DNA from: Mycobacterium sp.
Lineage (GTDB): Bacteria > Actinomycetota > Actinomycetes > Mycobacteriales > Mycobacteriaceae
Length of the DNA: 47,880 nucleotides
NCBI GenBank assembly: GCA_031292665.1
Contig: JARLGR010000269.1
Location: 1 to 47,880 of the forward strand
Direction of reading: 5' to 3'
Shown here: positions 17,945 to 26,167 of the stretch, piece by piece
How positions within the stretch are numbered: the stretch's first letter is position 1
Layout of the letters: each line of letters starts with the position of its first letter
Translations under genes and position numbers: made by a program
The notes under the pieces: generated by a model
The model's input: only the letters and a program-made list of their open reading frames with translations
Told to the model about the DNA's origin: nothing
Databases searched by the model: none

Positions 17945-19003
17945 TTAGCCGTTCGGCACGTAGCCGCGGGGAAGCGTCAGCGGCAGGTCGGTGTAGGTGG
18001 CGATGCCCGGTGCCGCGGCGACGACGGCCGGGATCGCGTTGATGGTGGGCATCGCGGTCATGATGTGGCCGAGCGCCATGAATTCCTCGATCGTCGTGGC
18101 CTCGAAGTACGGCGGCGGCAGAAAGCCGACCTTCGTTGTCACCGTCGGCTGCCCGTCGATCTGGATGACCCAGCCGTCCTGGTCGATCTTCCAGTCTGGC
18201 TCGAGTGTCTGTCCCTTGCGCCACCGGACATTCAGGTCGATCAGGGTTTTGTCGCCGACGATGCCCTGCCAACTGATGTAGGTACCTGCGACACATCCGG
18301 CGGGTATGGTCCAGGACGCCATTTCGAGGTCCGCCGTGGTTTGGGCGAACTCGGCCACGCACTTCACCTCGTCGAGTTCGACGCCGAGCGCGTCGCCCAC
18401 CAGCCGGACGGCCTCGCCGAAGATGGCGGTGCCTTTCGCGGCCATCGCCTGCAGGTCCGGGTGGTCGATCGGCCGGCCGAAGCCCACCGGCTTCTCGGTC
18501 TCCGGTGAGTCGTAGAACGTGGTGTCGGCGGCCTCGTTCACGGTGACCTTGTCGACCCGGTTGCATACCATTGCCGACACGATGGCCAACAGCTCGGCGA
18601 AACCCGGGCTGACGCCGGACCCGAAGATCGTGGAGCCGCCTTGCTCGCAGGCCGCCAACAGCCGGTCGCGGCCGTCGCCGAGGTTGTGTCCGGTGATGAA
18701 GGAGGCCGTGGTCACGACGTTCACGCCCGCGGACAGGATCCGGACGAGCTCGTCGACGTTGATCCACATGGGGTTGTAGACGACGCAGTCTGGTTTCAGC
18801 GCGAGTAGCGCGTCGACGTCGTTGGTGGCCGCCACGCCCAGCGGCGGGATGCCGACGAGGTCGCCGGCGTCGCGGCCGACCTTGTCGGGTGACCAGGCAT
18901 AACACCCGACGAGCTCCAGCGAGGGGTTGTCGACGACCGACTGCAGCGAGCTTTTGCCGACGTTGCCGGTGTTCCACTGCACGACCCGATATGTGTTTGG
19001 CAC
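17945..19003 (-). CDS. DapB-like NAD(P)H-dependent oxidoreductase
   Basis: This 352-residue protein starts MPNTYRVVQWNTGNVGKSSLQ, a Rossmann fold with TGNVG as the nucleotide loop, followed by VVYNPMW and GVNVVTTASF. It belongs to the mycobacterial dihydrodipicolinate-reductase-like group (Rv0926c type; relatives include 2,4-diaminopentanoate dehydrogenases). It is larger than true DapB (about 245 residues), so a role in lysine synthesis is unlikely. The substrate is unknown. It is alone, followed by the second cutinase on the same strand. Confidence 0.82.
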   Translation of the reverse strand: MPNTYRVVQWNTGNVGKSSLQSVVDNPSLELVGCYAWSPDKVGRDAGDLVGIPPLGVAATNDVDALLALKPDCVVYNPMWINVDELVRILSAGVNVVTTASFITGHNLGDGRDRLLAACEQGGSTIFGSGVSPGFAELLAIVSAMVCNRVDKVTVNEAADTTFYDSPETEKPVGFGRPIDHPDLQAMAAKGTAIFGEAVRLVGDALGVELDEVKCVAEFAQTTADLEMASWTIPAGCVAGTYISWQGIVGDKTLIDLNVRWRKGQTLEPDWKIDQDGWVIQIDGQPTVTTKVGFLPPPYFEATTIEEFMALGHIMTAMPTINAIPAVVAAAPGIATYTDLPLTLPRGYVPNG

Positions 19004-19094
19004 TCGCTCAGCATAGGGAATCGCGGGCGGCCGAGCGACAGCGGATTTCCCGGTGCGACACGCCGATATGCGCCGTCGGAATCACAGTCGGGGG

Positions 19095-20249
19095 TCAGTA
19101 GGCAGATTCGGCGGCCAAGATTTCGGCGAGGAACGCGTCGTCCGCCGGCCGGTCCAACCGTGCTCGTGCCCACCGGCGAAGGCGCTCCCGCGCTTCCGGT
19201 GTCTCCGTCGCCTCCGATAGCGGCGCGCCGACGTCCACCGAGGTGACCGACCAATCGTGGTCCCAGGCCGCCGATTCCGTCACGGGCTGCCCCTGGGCGT
19301 CCACCAACGGCAGGACCGCGCGCCCGTCGGCGTCCAGCGCGCCTGCGCAGCTGAAGGCTCCGGAGCGCAATTGCACCGCGATGCCGGTGGGCAGGCCCGG
19401 TCCGATGATCGCCACCCGGACCACGGCGAGCACCGCCGCATCGGCCACCTCGATGTTCCACTCGACGGTGTTCTCCCCCGCATCGAAGATGCCGGGCGGC
19501 ACCGCGCTCCAGCGAATGGACGCGACGCCCCGCGCGATCTCTGTCGCGCCGCGCGCGCCCCCGCCCGCGCCGGCGGCCAGCGCGTAGTCGTCACGCCGCC
19601 CGCTCGGCAGGTCCGGGATGGCGCTCGAATCCTGAAGGGCGGCAGACAAGTCCGCCCAAGCCGGGTCGTCGACGCCGACCTCGTCGGCCAGGCCCGCCGC
19701 GGCCCGCGCCAAACCGAGCACGCGCGGGTCACCGCCGCGCATACGTGCGGCCAACGCGCTGCCGTGCGCAGACAGCAGTTCGGTGACATCGGAATCGAAC
19801 GTGTCATCGGAGAAGTAGCTCTGGGCGGCGGCGGTGAGCAGTGCGATCTCGACGTCGAGCAGTGCGCGGTCCAGGCGGGGGATGCCGTCCTGCCGACTGG
19901 CCGGCCACCAGCGCCGCAGCCAGTGGCCGACGGCCAGCCTCCGCAGCGCGTCGACCGATCCAGGCGCGACGTTGACGCCCGCGAGGTCGATGCGGCGGGA
20001 TGGTTGGGTGGTGATGGCCGCGTCCTCCAAAGCGGACACCACTGCGACGTGTCCCGATTCACCGACAAGACGCCAAAGCCAGTCGGCGCGTGCCAGATCG
20101 GTGAAGGTCATTTCGCCCGCCCCGCCACCGGGCGGCTCGTCGACGATCCACGACAGCACGGCGCCACTGACTTCGAGCACCGCGATCAGCGGCGGCGCCG
20201 CGCGCGTCGGGGCGGTGGTCCAGAGTCCGGAATCGGCGACCAGTTTCAT
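19095..20249 (-). CDS. Unrecognised protein of the CHAT-associated cluster (384 aa)
   Basis: I do not recognise a family. The protein is 384 residues with no signal peptide or membrane helix. It looks like two parts: an N-terminal alpha/beta region (to about 100), a helical region rich in Ala, Asp and Arg (about 100-230), and a C-terminal beta-rich region (about 250-350) that ends with a helix of Arg, Leu and Asp residues. ATG 20249 overlaps the stop of the gene upstream (ATGA), so the two are co-translated and probably work together. Placement beside the CHAT protease genes suggests a shared system. Longer in-frame starts upstream lie inside the neighbour and are not needed. Confidence 0.7.
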   Translation of the reverse strand: MKLVADSGLWTTAPTRAAPPLIAVLEVSGAVLSWIVDEPPGGGAGEMTFTDLARADWLWRLVGESGHVAVVSALEDAAITTQPSRRIDLAGVNVAPGSVDALRRLAVGHWLRRWWPASRQDGIPRLDRALLDVEIALLTAAAQSYFSDDTFDSDVTELLSAHGSALAARMRGGDPRVLGLARAAAGLADEVGVDDPAWADLSAALQDSSAIPDLPSGRRDDYALAAGAGGGARGATEIARGVASIRWSAVPPGIFDAGENTVEWNIEVADAAVLAVVRVAIIGPGLPTGIAVQLRSGAFSCAGALDADGRAVLPLVDAQGQPVTESAAWDHDWSVTSVDVGAPLSEATETPEARERLRRWARARLDRPADDAFLAEILAAESAY

Positions 20250-21565
20250 CCGGCCACCTGCAGTTGGAGCATCGCCTTGATCCGTTGCCGGTGATCGAGG
20301 CTCACCGACCGAGCGACCCCCTCGAGGAGGGAGCGCACGTCGTCGACGTCGTCGCAGGGTTCCTGCCAGACGTCGCGCCCGTGCAGCCGCGCCCACAGGC
20401 GGCTGAGGTAGGGCTGTGCGTATGCGGCGAGGTCTTCGACAACTTGTTGTTGGCGTGGGTGGATCGGGCCGCCCCCGGCGAGATAACGCCGGGCGTGCAA
20501 CACGTAGGCCTCCTTGCGCAGGCGGGCCTGGATCTGCGCAGCCAATGCGTAACGGCTCGAGGCGGATTGGTCCAGCGGCGCCAGCTCGACGGCGACCTCG
20601 ATACCGGCGACCAGTGTGGCCTGTTTGTCCTCACACAAGAGTCCCCAGGGCGCACAGGCCCGGTCCACTTCCTCCTCGCACAGCAGCGGGATGTCCGGCA
20701 ACACGTCGCGGTCCAGGGCGCGCCGCAGTGTCGCGCGGACCCGGTCGATCACGCCGCGATCCAGCGGACGATCACCGTCGTGGCCACCGGATATCGGCGG
20801 TTGTCGTTGCGGCGCGGCTGAACTCAGACCCAGTTCAACGATCGACCAGGGCAGCTCGTCCGACTGGGTGTGGGCCAGGGCGCCCAGGTTGTACGGTGTC
20901 GCGTCGGCGATCATCGCCGCCCAGACCCGTCGGCGGGCCGCCGCGGCGCGATGGGAGTTGGCGGGTCCCAGCACCGTGCTCAACTCGGACAGGAACGGAC
21001 CGGTCGCCGTCTCACCGGCGCGCACGTCGCGCCAACTGCGGTCGAGCTGATCGGCCAGCTTGGCGACGACGTCGGGATCTGCCACGTATTCATGCAACAC
21101 CTCGATCGCTGTGCGATCGCGGCCCTGATGGATGTCGCCGAGCACTGCGGCCGCCGTCTCGTGATCGCGCTGCGCCGGAGAGCCTTTCGTCACCGCGAGT
21201 TCGAAACACACCGGGAAGTAGAGCTCCTGGGCGTTTCCAGTGCGAATCCGCTGCCTGCGGCGCTCCAGCTTGAGCACCTCGAACCATGCCGCGGCCGAAC
21301 GCAATTCGGGACCGCTTCGAACGATCAGGTCATGCATGGCGACCGCGGTTTCGGCGGGGACGACCGGCGCGGAGTACTGCGGGTTGGACCGCAGCCGCAA
21401 CACCAACGGGTCGATGATGCGTTTCACGGTCCGGCTCAGCGGCCCGCCGTCGTCGCTGCTGAGCACCTCGACGCCCGGACCGATCGCCCGCCACGCCCGG
21501 TCGATCACCGACCGGCGTGGGTGCCCCACCGCGACGGCGGGCGTCACCTGCGAATCCGCGCTCAT
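20246..21565 (-). CDS. Unrecognised helical protein of the CHAT-associated cluster (439 aa)
   Basis: The protein is 439 residues, almost entirely charged helix, with no membrane segment and no motif I can name. Arg-rich stretches (LERRRQRIR near 105; RVRATLRRALDRD near 275) and a CEEEVDRACAPWGLLCEDK segment near 300 stand out. A leaderless start is likely: TATTCT lies at 21572-21577, six bases before the ATG. The stop is coupled to the 384-aa gene. It may be a scaffold or regulatory partner in a CHAT-type system; this is inference from position only. Confidence 0.7.
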   Translation of the reverse strand: MSADSQVTPAVAVGHPRRSVIDRAWRAIGPGVEVLSSDDGGPLSRTVKRIIDPLVLRLRSNPQYSAPVVPAETAVAMHDLIVRSGPELRSAAAWFEVLKLERRRQRIRTGNAQELYFPVCFELAVTKGSPAQRDHETAAAVLGDIHQGRDRTAIEVLHEYVADPDVVAKLADQLDRSWRDVRAGETATGPFLSELSTVLGPANSHRAAAARRRVWAAMIADATPYNLGALAHTQSDELPWSIVELGLSSAAPQRQPPISGGHDGDRPLDRGVIDRVRATLRRALDRDVLPDIPLLCEEEVDRACAPWGLLCEDKQATLVAGIEVAVELAPLDQSASSRYALAAQIQARLRKEAYVLHARRYLAGGGPIHPRQQQVVEDLAAYAQPYLSRLWARLHGRDVWQEPCDDVDDVRSLLEGVARSVSLDHRQRIKAMLQLQVAG

Positions 21566-21571
21566 TTGCCC

Positions 21572-21577
21572 AGAATA
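21572..21577 (-). promoter_or_regulatory. Leaderless -10 element (TATTCT) for the 439-aa gene
   Basis: A TANNNT hexamer ends six bases before ATG 21565, the spacing expected when transcription starts at the A of the start codon. No canonical -35 is seen. Confidence 0.45.
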
Positions 21578-21648
21578 GGGGCATCGGCAAAAAACCGGCA
21601 GCCGAAAAGTTGGGTTCGGTAGCCGGTCGAGACGGCGAACCTGAGCGC

Positions 21649-21966
21649 ATGAAGAAGCTGCTTGAACGCCTCGGCCGGTTCCTGTCCGCCCGGCGTCGAT
21701 CGGCGCACGGCCCCACCGTCGGAGTCGGCACCGTGCGGGCAATCGCCGGGGGCCGGCGTCAGGTCTTCGTCGAGGTGGTGGCCGTGTCGGGGGAGACGTT
21801 CATCGGCAGACTGGCGCGCTGTGAAAGCGATCCGGACCTCTCGGTGCTGCGTCCAGGTTTGGTCGTACTGGTGGCATTCGATCCCGCTGCACGCGAGAAG
21901 CTTTCGCTGCCCACTGATGCCCAGGCGGTGCTGGCCGTGCGGGCGTCATGGCTCGCGACGGTGTGA
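21649..21966 (+). CDS. Small beta-rich hypothetical protein inside the CHAT cluster
   Basis: This 105-residue protein has a basic N-terminus (residues 1-20, Arg- and Lys-rich) and then five or six beta strands (VGVGTVRAI, QVFVEVVAV, ETFIGRLARC, LVVLVAF, AVLAVRASW), resembling a small barrel. No family is recognised. It is the only rightward gene in the cluster, divergent from the 439-aa gene with 83 bases between, and convergent with the CHAT gene, whose stop is four bases away. No strong ribosome binding site is present before ATG 21649, so the start is uncertain. Confidence 0.55.
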   Translation: MKKLLERLGRFLSARRRSAHGPTVGVGTVRAIAGGRRQVFVEVVAVSGETFIGRLARCESDPDLSVLRPGLVVLVAFDPAAREKLSLPTDAQAVLAVRASWLATV

Positions 21967-21969
21967 GCG

Positions 21970-23316
21970 CTACCTGGCGCTGTCCACCGCGAAAGTGACC
22001 AGGGCGCCCCAATACAGCGGGCTGGCGGTCAGGTCGCCGTCACGCCAGCGCCGCATCTGCTCACGCTGCCAACGGTTCAGCGCGCACCCCGCCTCGGCCT
22101 CTGCGTGTGCGCAGTCCACGGCGATTACCACGTCGGCCATCGGTTCGGCCCCTTCATGACCCGCGAACTGTCGATACGCCGCGGTGGTGGGCAGCGACCA
22201 CAAGGTGGCCGTCGCCAACTGCGCGCCGCTCAGGATCATCGCCGCCACCAGACCGGTCGCCTCGTCGAACTGGTAATCGCCGCCCGACCCGCAGGCCAGC
22301 AGGGCCACCCGCGGCGGCATCGGCAATTGCAACGACATCAGGTCCGACGCGGTGAGCGGGCGGTGGTTACCGATGGCGTCGGCGTCACCGGGTATCTCCG
22401 CGGCGCACGCGAGGTGCAGGGCGGCGCGATCGGCCTGACCCTCGGCCGAGCTGGCGTGGCCGACGTACATGAGCCGGCTGGGAGCGCGGGACAGCACCTT
22501 GGCCAGCCACGTGCGGTCGGCCTCCCGGCGGCGGAACAGTTCGACCGCATCGTCGGCGTCCGGTAGCACCGGGCGGCGCCGCATCAGCTCGGCGTAGTGG
22601 CGCACCAAGGGGGCCTGCGCCGAGGGCCGGCCGAGCACCGACCCCAGCGCCGAGTCCGGCAGCTGCCCGGGCACGCGAGGGTCGAGAACCAGGACCGGCG
22701 GGTTGTCTCGCCTGCTGTCCCATCCGGCCGGGGCGCGCGGGGAGTGCACGATGTTCTGCGGCGCCGCCATCATGACGTCGACCAACTCCATCAGCCGGTG
22801 GCCATCGGTGTGGTCGCTGATATCGGTGAGCTGCCAGGGGATCCGGGCCGCCACCCGGCCACTGGCGGTGATGGCTTCCTGGCGGGCGCGAACCAATTCT
22901 TCTTTGCTCGGTCCCGATTTCGGCACCGCCAACAGTCCCCAGGGCACCCGCGCGAGCCGAGCGGTGGGTGAGACGAACAGCACCGCCCGTGGGGATGCCA
23001 CGCACTCCGTCAGGAGCTGCCACCCGGCAGTTCCGATCAGCAGCACACCGAGGATGTATGCGAGGGTGAGTTCGGTGTCCGGCTGCGAGAAAGGGCCTCG
23101 GGTCAGCGCCCGTTCGATGGCATCGCGCCGGTTCTCGGAGCCGTGCGGCTCAGGCAGGGCGTCGGCCAGCTCTCGGAGGGTGGCGAGCAGGATCGGTTCC
23201 TCGATCACCCAGGTCACGGTTCGCGAGGTTTGCCCGACGATGCGCAGGCTGGCGTAGGTGGCGATGCCGACGTCGGCGTATCGCAGCACCAGAGTCAGCG
23301 GGCCCGGCTCGCTCAT
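21970..23316 (-). CDS. CHAT-domain (caspase-like) protease
   Basis: This 448-residue protein has the C-terminal CHAT fold. The catalytic His287 is in YVGHASS and Cys342 in VALLACGSG, about 55 residues apart, as in caspase/CHAT enzymes. The preceding ARVPWGLLA (122-130) is the conserved strand-turn motif of CHAT domains. The first 120 residues form a separate alpha/beta region of unknown type. CHAT proteases cleave partner proteins in several bacterial conflict and cell-death systems. ATG 23316 overlaps the stop of the helical-repeat gene (ATGA), tying protease and sensor-like partner into one transcript. Both catalytic residues are present, so activity is expected. Confidence 0.88.
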   Translation of the reverse strand: MSEPGPLTLVLRYADVGIATYASLRIVGQTSRTVTWVIEEPILLATLRELADALPEPHGSENRRDAIERALTRGPFSQPDTELTLAYILGVLLIGTAGWQLLTECVASPRAVLFVSPTARLARVPWGLLAVPKSGPSKEELVRARQEAITASGRVAARIPWQLTDISDHTDGHRLMELVDVMMAAPQNIVHSPRAPAGWDSRRDNPPVLVLDPRVPGQLPDSALGSVLGRPSAQAPLVRHYAELMRRRPVLPDADDAVELFRRREADRTWLAKVLSRAPSRLMYVGHASSAEGQADRAALHLACAAEIPGDADAIGNHRPLTASDLMSLQLPMPPRVALLACGSGGDYQFDEATGLVAAMILSGAQLATATLWSLPTTAAYRQFAGHEGAEPMADVVIAVDCAHAEAEAGCALNRWQREQMRRWRDGDLTASPLYWGALVTFAVDSAR

Positions 23317-25052
23317 GGCCAGGTCGACCAGGCGGGCTCGGCGGCGGTGACGTCGCGCCCGTAGCGTTCGAGAGCCAGTGCGCGATAGTGACTCAGGATC
23401 GGCGCGGCATCCGGCTGCATCTGCAATGGGGGCAGTGGGCCGAGCCGCGTCAGCGAACCTCCACCGCGTGCGGAGGGGCCGGCCGCGGCCAGCGCATCCC
23501 CGGTTTCGATGAGCACCGTCGCGGTGGCCGTCGACGCCCACTCACCGATGTCCGGACGTTTCGGTGCGGTGTCGAACGTGCCTCGTGCGCTGTGATATTC
23601 GACGAGCTCACTGATCAGCTCGGTATTCTCCCACTCCCACGCGACGGCGAAGGTACTGGCCAGGATCGGCGCCGAGACGCTGGTGGCCCATCGCGATCTC
23701 GCGTCCGCGTCGGTGATCAAATACCGGACCGAGTCCACCGCCAGCGCGGCCGGCACCTTGAGTTCCGCGGCCTGTTCCAGCTTGGCCATCGCGCGCCAAT
23801 ATTCCGGGGTGCCGACCTCGCCCAGGATGATGCCGAGCGACTTGGCCTGCTTGTCCTCGGTCTCCTGCAGGGTTTCGTCGGGGTTGCCCGAACCGTCGAA
23901 ACCCAGGTCCGCCAACGCATCCGCACGCCACACCGTTCCCAGGTGGTTGTCGAGCCGGGCGTACTGCAGCCAACTGCTGCGTGGCGACGAGTCGAGCACC
24001 TCCCGGGCTTGGGCGATGAGCTCGACCGCCGCAGGGAAGCGGCCCCAAAAAATCGGAATCCAGCTGCGCTGCAGCATAATCCGGTGTAGGTGCACTGGCT
24101 TACCCAGTTCGCGCCAGTGCCGCTCGGCATGCTCCCAGCACTCGTCGGCGGCTTGCAACTCTCCGGACGCGAGCCGGGTGAGTCCCATATACAACCAACA
24201 ACGGGCCACGTCGTGGGCCCGGGAGTAACGAGCGATTACCGGGTAGGCCTCCGACACCAACCGCTCGGTGGTCACGTGGTCGCCGGTCGACCAGCAACCC
24301 GCGGCGCGCTCCAACTGCGCTGTGGCCTTTGCCAGATCCCACCCGTTCGCCTCCGCGCGGGCCTCGGCGCGACGCAACCAGGGCTCCGCTTCCGACAACC
24401 GCCCGGTCTCGACGCAGAACCTGCCATAAGCGGTGGCCGCGGCTGTCCGGAGGTGGTCGGCGAACGCGCCGCCCAGGGTGTCGATGCCGCTGAGCACCCG
24501 TTCCCACAGGGGAACTGACCGAGCGTGCAGGTCGTCGTCGCAGAGCGCGGTCGCGCACAACACATGCGCGTAGCTGCGCAGGTATGCGTGTTCGTCGGCG
24601 AGATCGGCGAGATCGGCGAGATCGGCGAATTCGTCGCCGGAGTCCGCGTCCTCCAGTTCCGCCAGGGCGGCCGCCGCCCCTTCGTGATCGCCAAGCGCTG
24701 CTGCCAGACCGGTCTGCAGGAATCGCATCCGCCGCGAGTAGCGGCGGATCATGTGCGCCGCCTCGGCGTCGGAGATTCGCACCTGTCCGGCGGCCTCCGG
24801 CATGGCGCCGGCGGCGATCGCCGAGTAGATGGCCAGGCAGTCGCGGATGCGTCGGATGGACTCTTGTACTCCGTCAATCGCTCCGCACGCGAGGTGGATC
24901 TCGCCAAGCTGCGCAAAGACTTCCAGCATCAGGTCGTCTCGATCTTCCTGCTCGATCGTCGGCATCAGGGACAGCAGCAGGTCCCGGGCGCCGGCTTCCT
25001 CGGCGGCGAACGCCAGGCGGCGGGCGCGCTCCAAGTCGCCGGGGATCGACAC
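23313..25052 (-). CDS. Helical-repeat (TPR-like) protein coupled to the CHAT protease
   Basis: This 579-residue, all-helical protein is built of 35-40-residue helix pairs with the small-large-hydrophobic spacing of tetratricopeptide repeats (for example LACGAIDGVQESIRR and FCVETGRLSEAEPWLRRAEA). No catalytic motif or membrane helix is seen. GTG 25052 is chosen; a TTG-led extension to 25118 would run through a hairpin. TPR proteins commonly carry the ligand-sensing or scaffold role for CHAT proteases, often in the same polypeptide; here they are split but translationally coupled. A 9-bp repeat at 24600-24626 encodes three Leu-Ala-Asp units. Confidence 0.75.
   Translation of the reverse strand: MSIPGDLERARRLAFAAEEAGARDLLLSLMPTIEQEDRDDLMLEVFAQLGEIHLACGAIDGVQESIRRIRDCLAIYSAIAAGAMPEAAGQVRISDAEAAHMIRRYSRRMRFLQTGLAAALGDHEGAAAALAELEDADSGDEFADLADLADLADEHAYLRSYAHVLCATALCDDDLHARSVPLWERVLSGIDTLGGAFADHLRTAAATAYGRFCVETGRLSEAEPWLRRAEARAEANGWDLAKATAQLERAAGCWSTGDHVTTERLVSEAYPVIARYSRAHDVARCWLYMGLTRLASGELQAADECWEHAERHWRELGKPVHLHRIMLQRSWIPIFWGRFPAAVELIAQAREVLDSSPRSSWLQYARLDNHLGTVWRADALADLGFDGSGNPDETLQETEDKQAKSLGIILGEVGTPEYWRAMAKLEQAAELKVPAALAVDSVRYLITDADARSRWATSVSAPILASTFAVAWEWENTELISELVEYHSARGTFDTAPKRPDIGEWASTATATVLIETGDALAAAGPSARGGGSLTRLGPLPPLQMQPDAAPILSHYRALALERYGRDVTAAEPAWSTWP
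24600..24626. repeat. Three 9-bp tandem copies inside the helical-repeat gene
   Basis: AGATCGGCG-type nonamers occur three times in a row. They are in frame and encode Leu-Ala-Asp repeats between two helix pairs, so copy-number change would lengthen a linker without a frameshift. Confidence 0.6.
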
Positions 25053-25065
25053 GGCTGCATCATAA

Positions 25066-25083
25066 GTCCGCCGAGCGGCGGAC
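25066..25083 (-). terminator. Hairpin between the lipoprotein and helical-repeat genes
   Basis: GTCCGCC and GGCGGAC form a perfect seven-base stem with a four-base loop. It lies 40 bases after the lipoprotein stop and 14 bases before the GTG of the next gene. It lacks a U-tract. Confidence 0.45.
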
Positions 25084-25122
25084 GTGTGCCGAAGCCACGT
25101 CCGCCGCCCGGGGTGCAACCGA

Positions 25123-25611
25123 TCAACCGCAGGACACCTTGACGTTGAAGTCCTTGGTGATCATCCCGGCCATCGGGTTCTTCATGTCCGCGCCCTGGGC
25201 CTGGCCGGTGATGGTGTAGGTCTTACCGTCCACAGCCACGTTGGCCGAGCCAACCTTCGCGCCCATGTTGTTGGCGACCGACAGCGCGTTGCCGTCGACG
25301 ACGAGTGCGAGCGACTCCACCTTCGGGGTGGCCTCGTCGGTCATCACCACAGCCAGCGCCTGCTGGCCGCCGGTGGACCCACTGCCGATGTCGATTTTGC
25401 CGCCCGTCTTGACGCAGGTCACCGAAGCGGGATCCAGGCCGGGGAGGTCGGTGCCCCCCACCTTGACCTGCGCGCCGGTGCCGGTGGAGACGCTGGGCGC
25501 CGTGCTCGAGGCGGGGGCGGCTGTGTGGCCGCCGCTCGAACAGCCCACCAGCGCCACTGAAGCCGTAGCACATCCAAGAGTTCCAATCGCTGCCGCGAGA
25601 ACACGTTTCAC
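25123..25611 (-). CDS. LpqH-family lipoprotein (19-kDa antigen-like)
   Basis: This 162-residue lipoprotein has a signal sequence and lipobox LVGC with acylated Cys24. A Ser/Thr/Ala-rich linker (25-55) is followed by an LpqH-like beta domain with Cys66 and Cys161 (likely disulfide) and the family ending ITGQAQGADMKNPM...KDFNVKVSC. LpqH proteins are surface-exposed immune-active lipoproteins; their cellular role is unclear. GTG 25611 is chosen because AGGGA lies about eight bases upstream. It is the first gene on the minus strand of this block and ends 70 bases before the helical-repeat gene. Confidence 0.92.
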   Translation of the reverse strand: MKRVLAAAIGTLGCATASVALVGCSSGGHTAAPASSTAPSVSTGTGAQVKVGGTDLPGLDPASVTCVKTGGKIDIGSGSTGGQQALAVVMTDEATPKVESLALVVDGNALSVANNMGAKVGSANVAVDGKTYTITGQAQGADMKNPMAGMITKDFNVKVSCG

Positions 25612-25740
25612 CGATGATTCCCTTCATTCATGCGCCGCCCCGTTGGCGTCGACATGGCGCAAGTACAGAACGGCCGAGTTGCTACCGATCCCAAATTTCG
25701 TACCGTCAACCCGGTACGCTTCGTCGATGTCGGACGCTAC

Positions 25741-25780
25741 GAAGGGATACGAAGGGATATGAAAGGGATATGAAGGGAGA
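25741..25780 (+). repeat. Tandem 10-bp repeats overlapping the ribosome binding site
   Basis: GAAGGGATAC, GAAGGGATAT, GAAAGGGATAT and GAAGGGAGA follow each other directly. Each contains an AGGGA-type Shine-Dalgarno core; the last one serves ATG 25787, about seven bases downstream. Confidence 0.75.
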
Positions 25781-25786
25781 AGCCCG

Positions 25787-26167
25787 ATGCCGAGCGTGAA
25801 ATGGCTGGACAAGCCTGAGGCCCATGATTTTCCGGCGGCGGCCGATTACCTTGCGCTGCTTGCGGACTCGCACAGCGTCGACGAGCTGACGGAGCAGCTG
25901 CGGGCCGGCAGTGTCGTGCACAAGAAGGCCAAGGACATTCTGCGGGCGGCGCAGTTGAGCCTGTTACCCGTCGACAACCCCCACGTCGCCGCTGATCTGG
26001 CCAAGATCACGAAGGGGCAACCGCTGTCGCCCATCTTGCTGGTGCGGGGCGACTTCGCGACCGGTGTTCCGGTGCAGATCGCCGACGGCTACCACCGGGT
26101 GTGCGCGAGCTACCACACCGACGAGAACACCGACATTCCCGTCGTCATCGCTGCAGGGAGCCGCTGA
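25787..26167 (+). CDS. Small conserved protein with a ParB-N-like motif
   Basis: This 126-residue soluble protein has LSPILLVRGDFATGVPVQIADGYHRVCA (shown as about residues 80-107) resembling the ParB/sulfiredoxin fold, where a GxHR segment binds nucleotide or DNA. Here DGYHRVCAS is the matching segment. It lacks a DNA-binding helix-turn-helix, so it is not a partition protein. The function is unknown. It is coupled to the crotonase gene (stop TGA and ATG overlap at 26165-26169). Its ribosome binding site is the last of four tandem repeats. Confidence 0.65.
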   Translation: MPSVKWLDKPEAHDFPAAADYLALLADSHSVDELTEQLRAGSVVHKKAKDILRAAQLSLLPVDNPHVAADLAKITKGQPLSPILLVRGDFATGVPVQIADGYHRVCASYHTDENTDIPVVIAAGSR

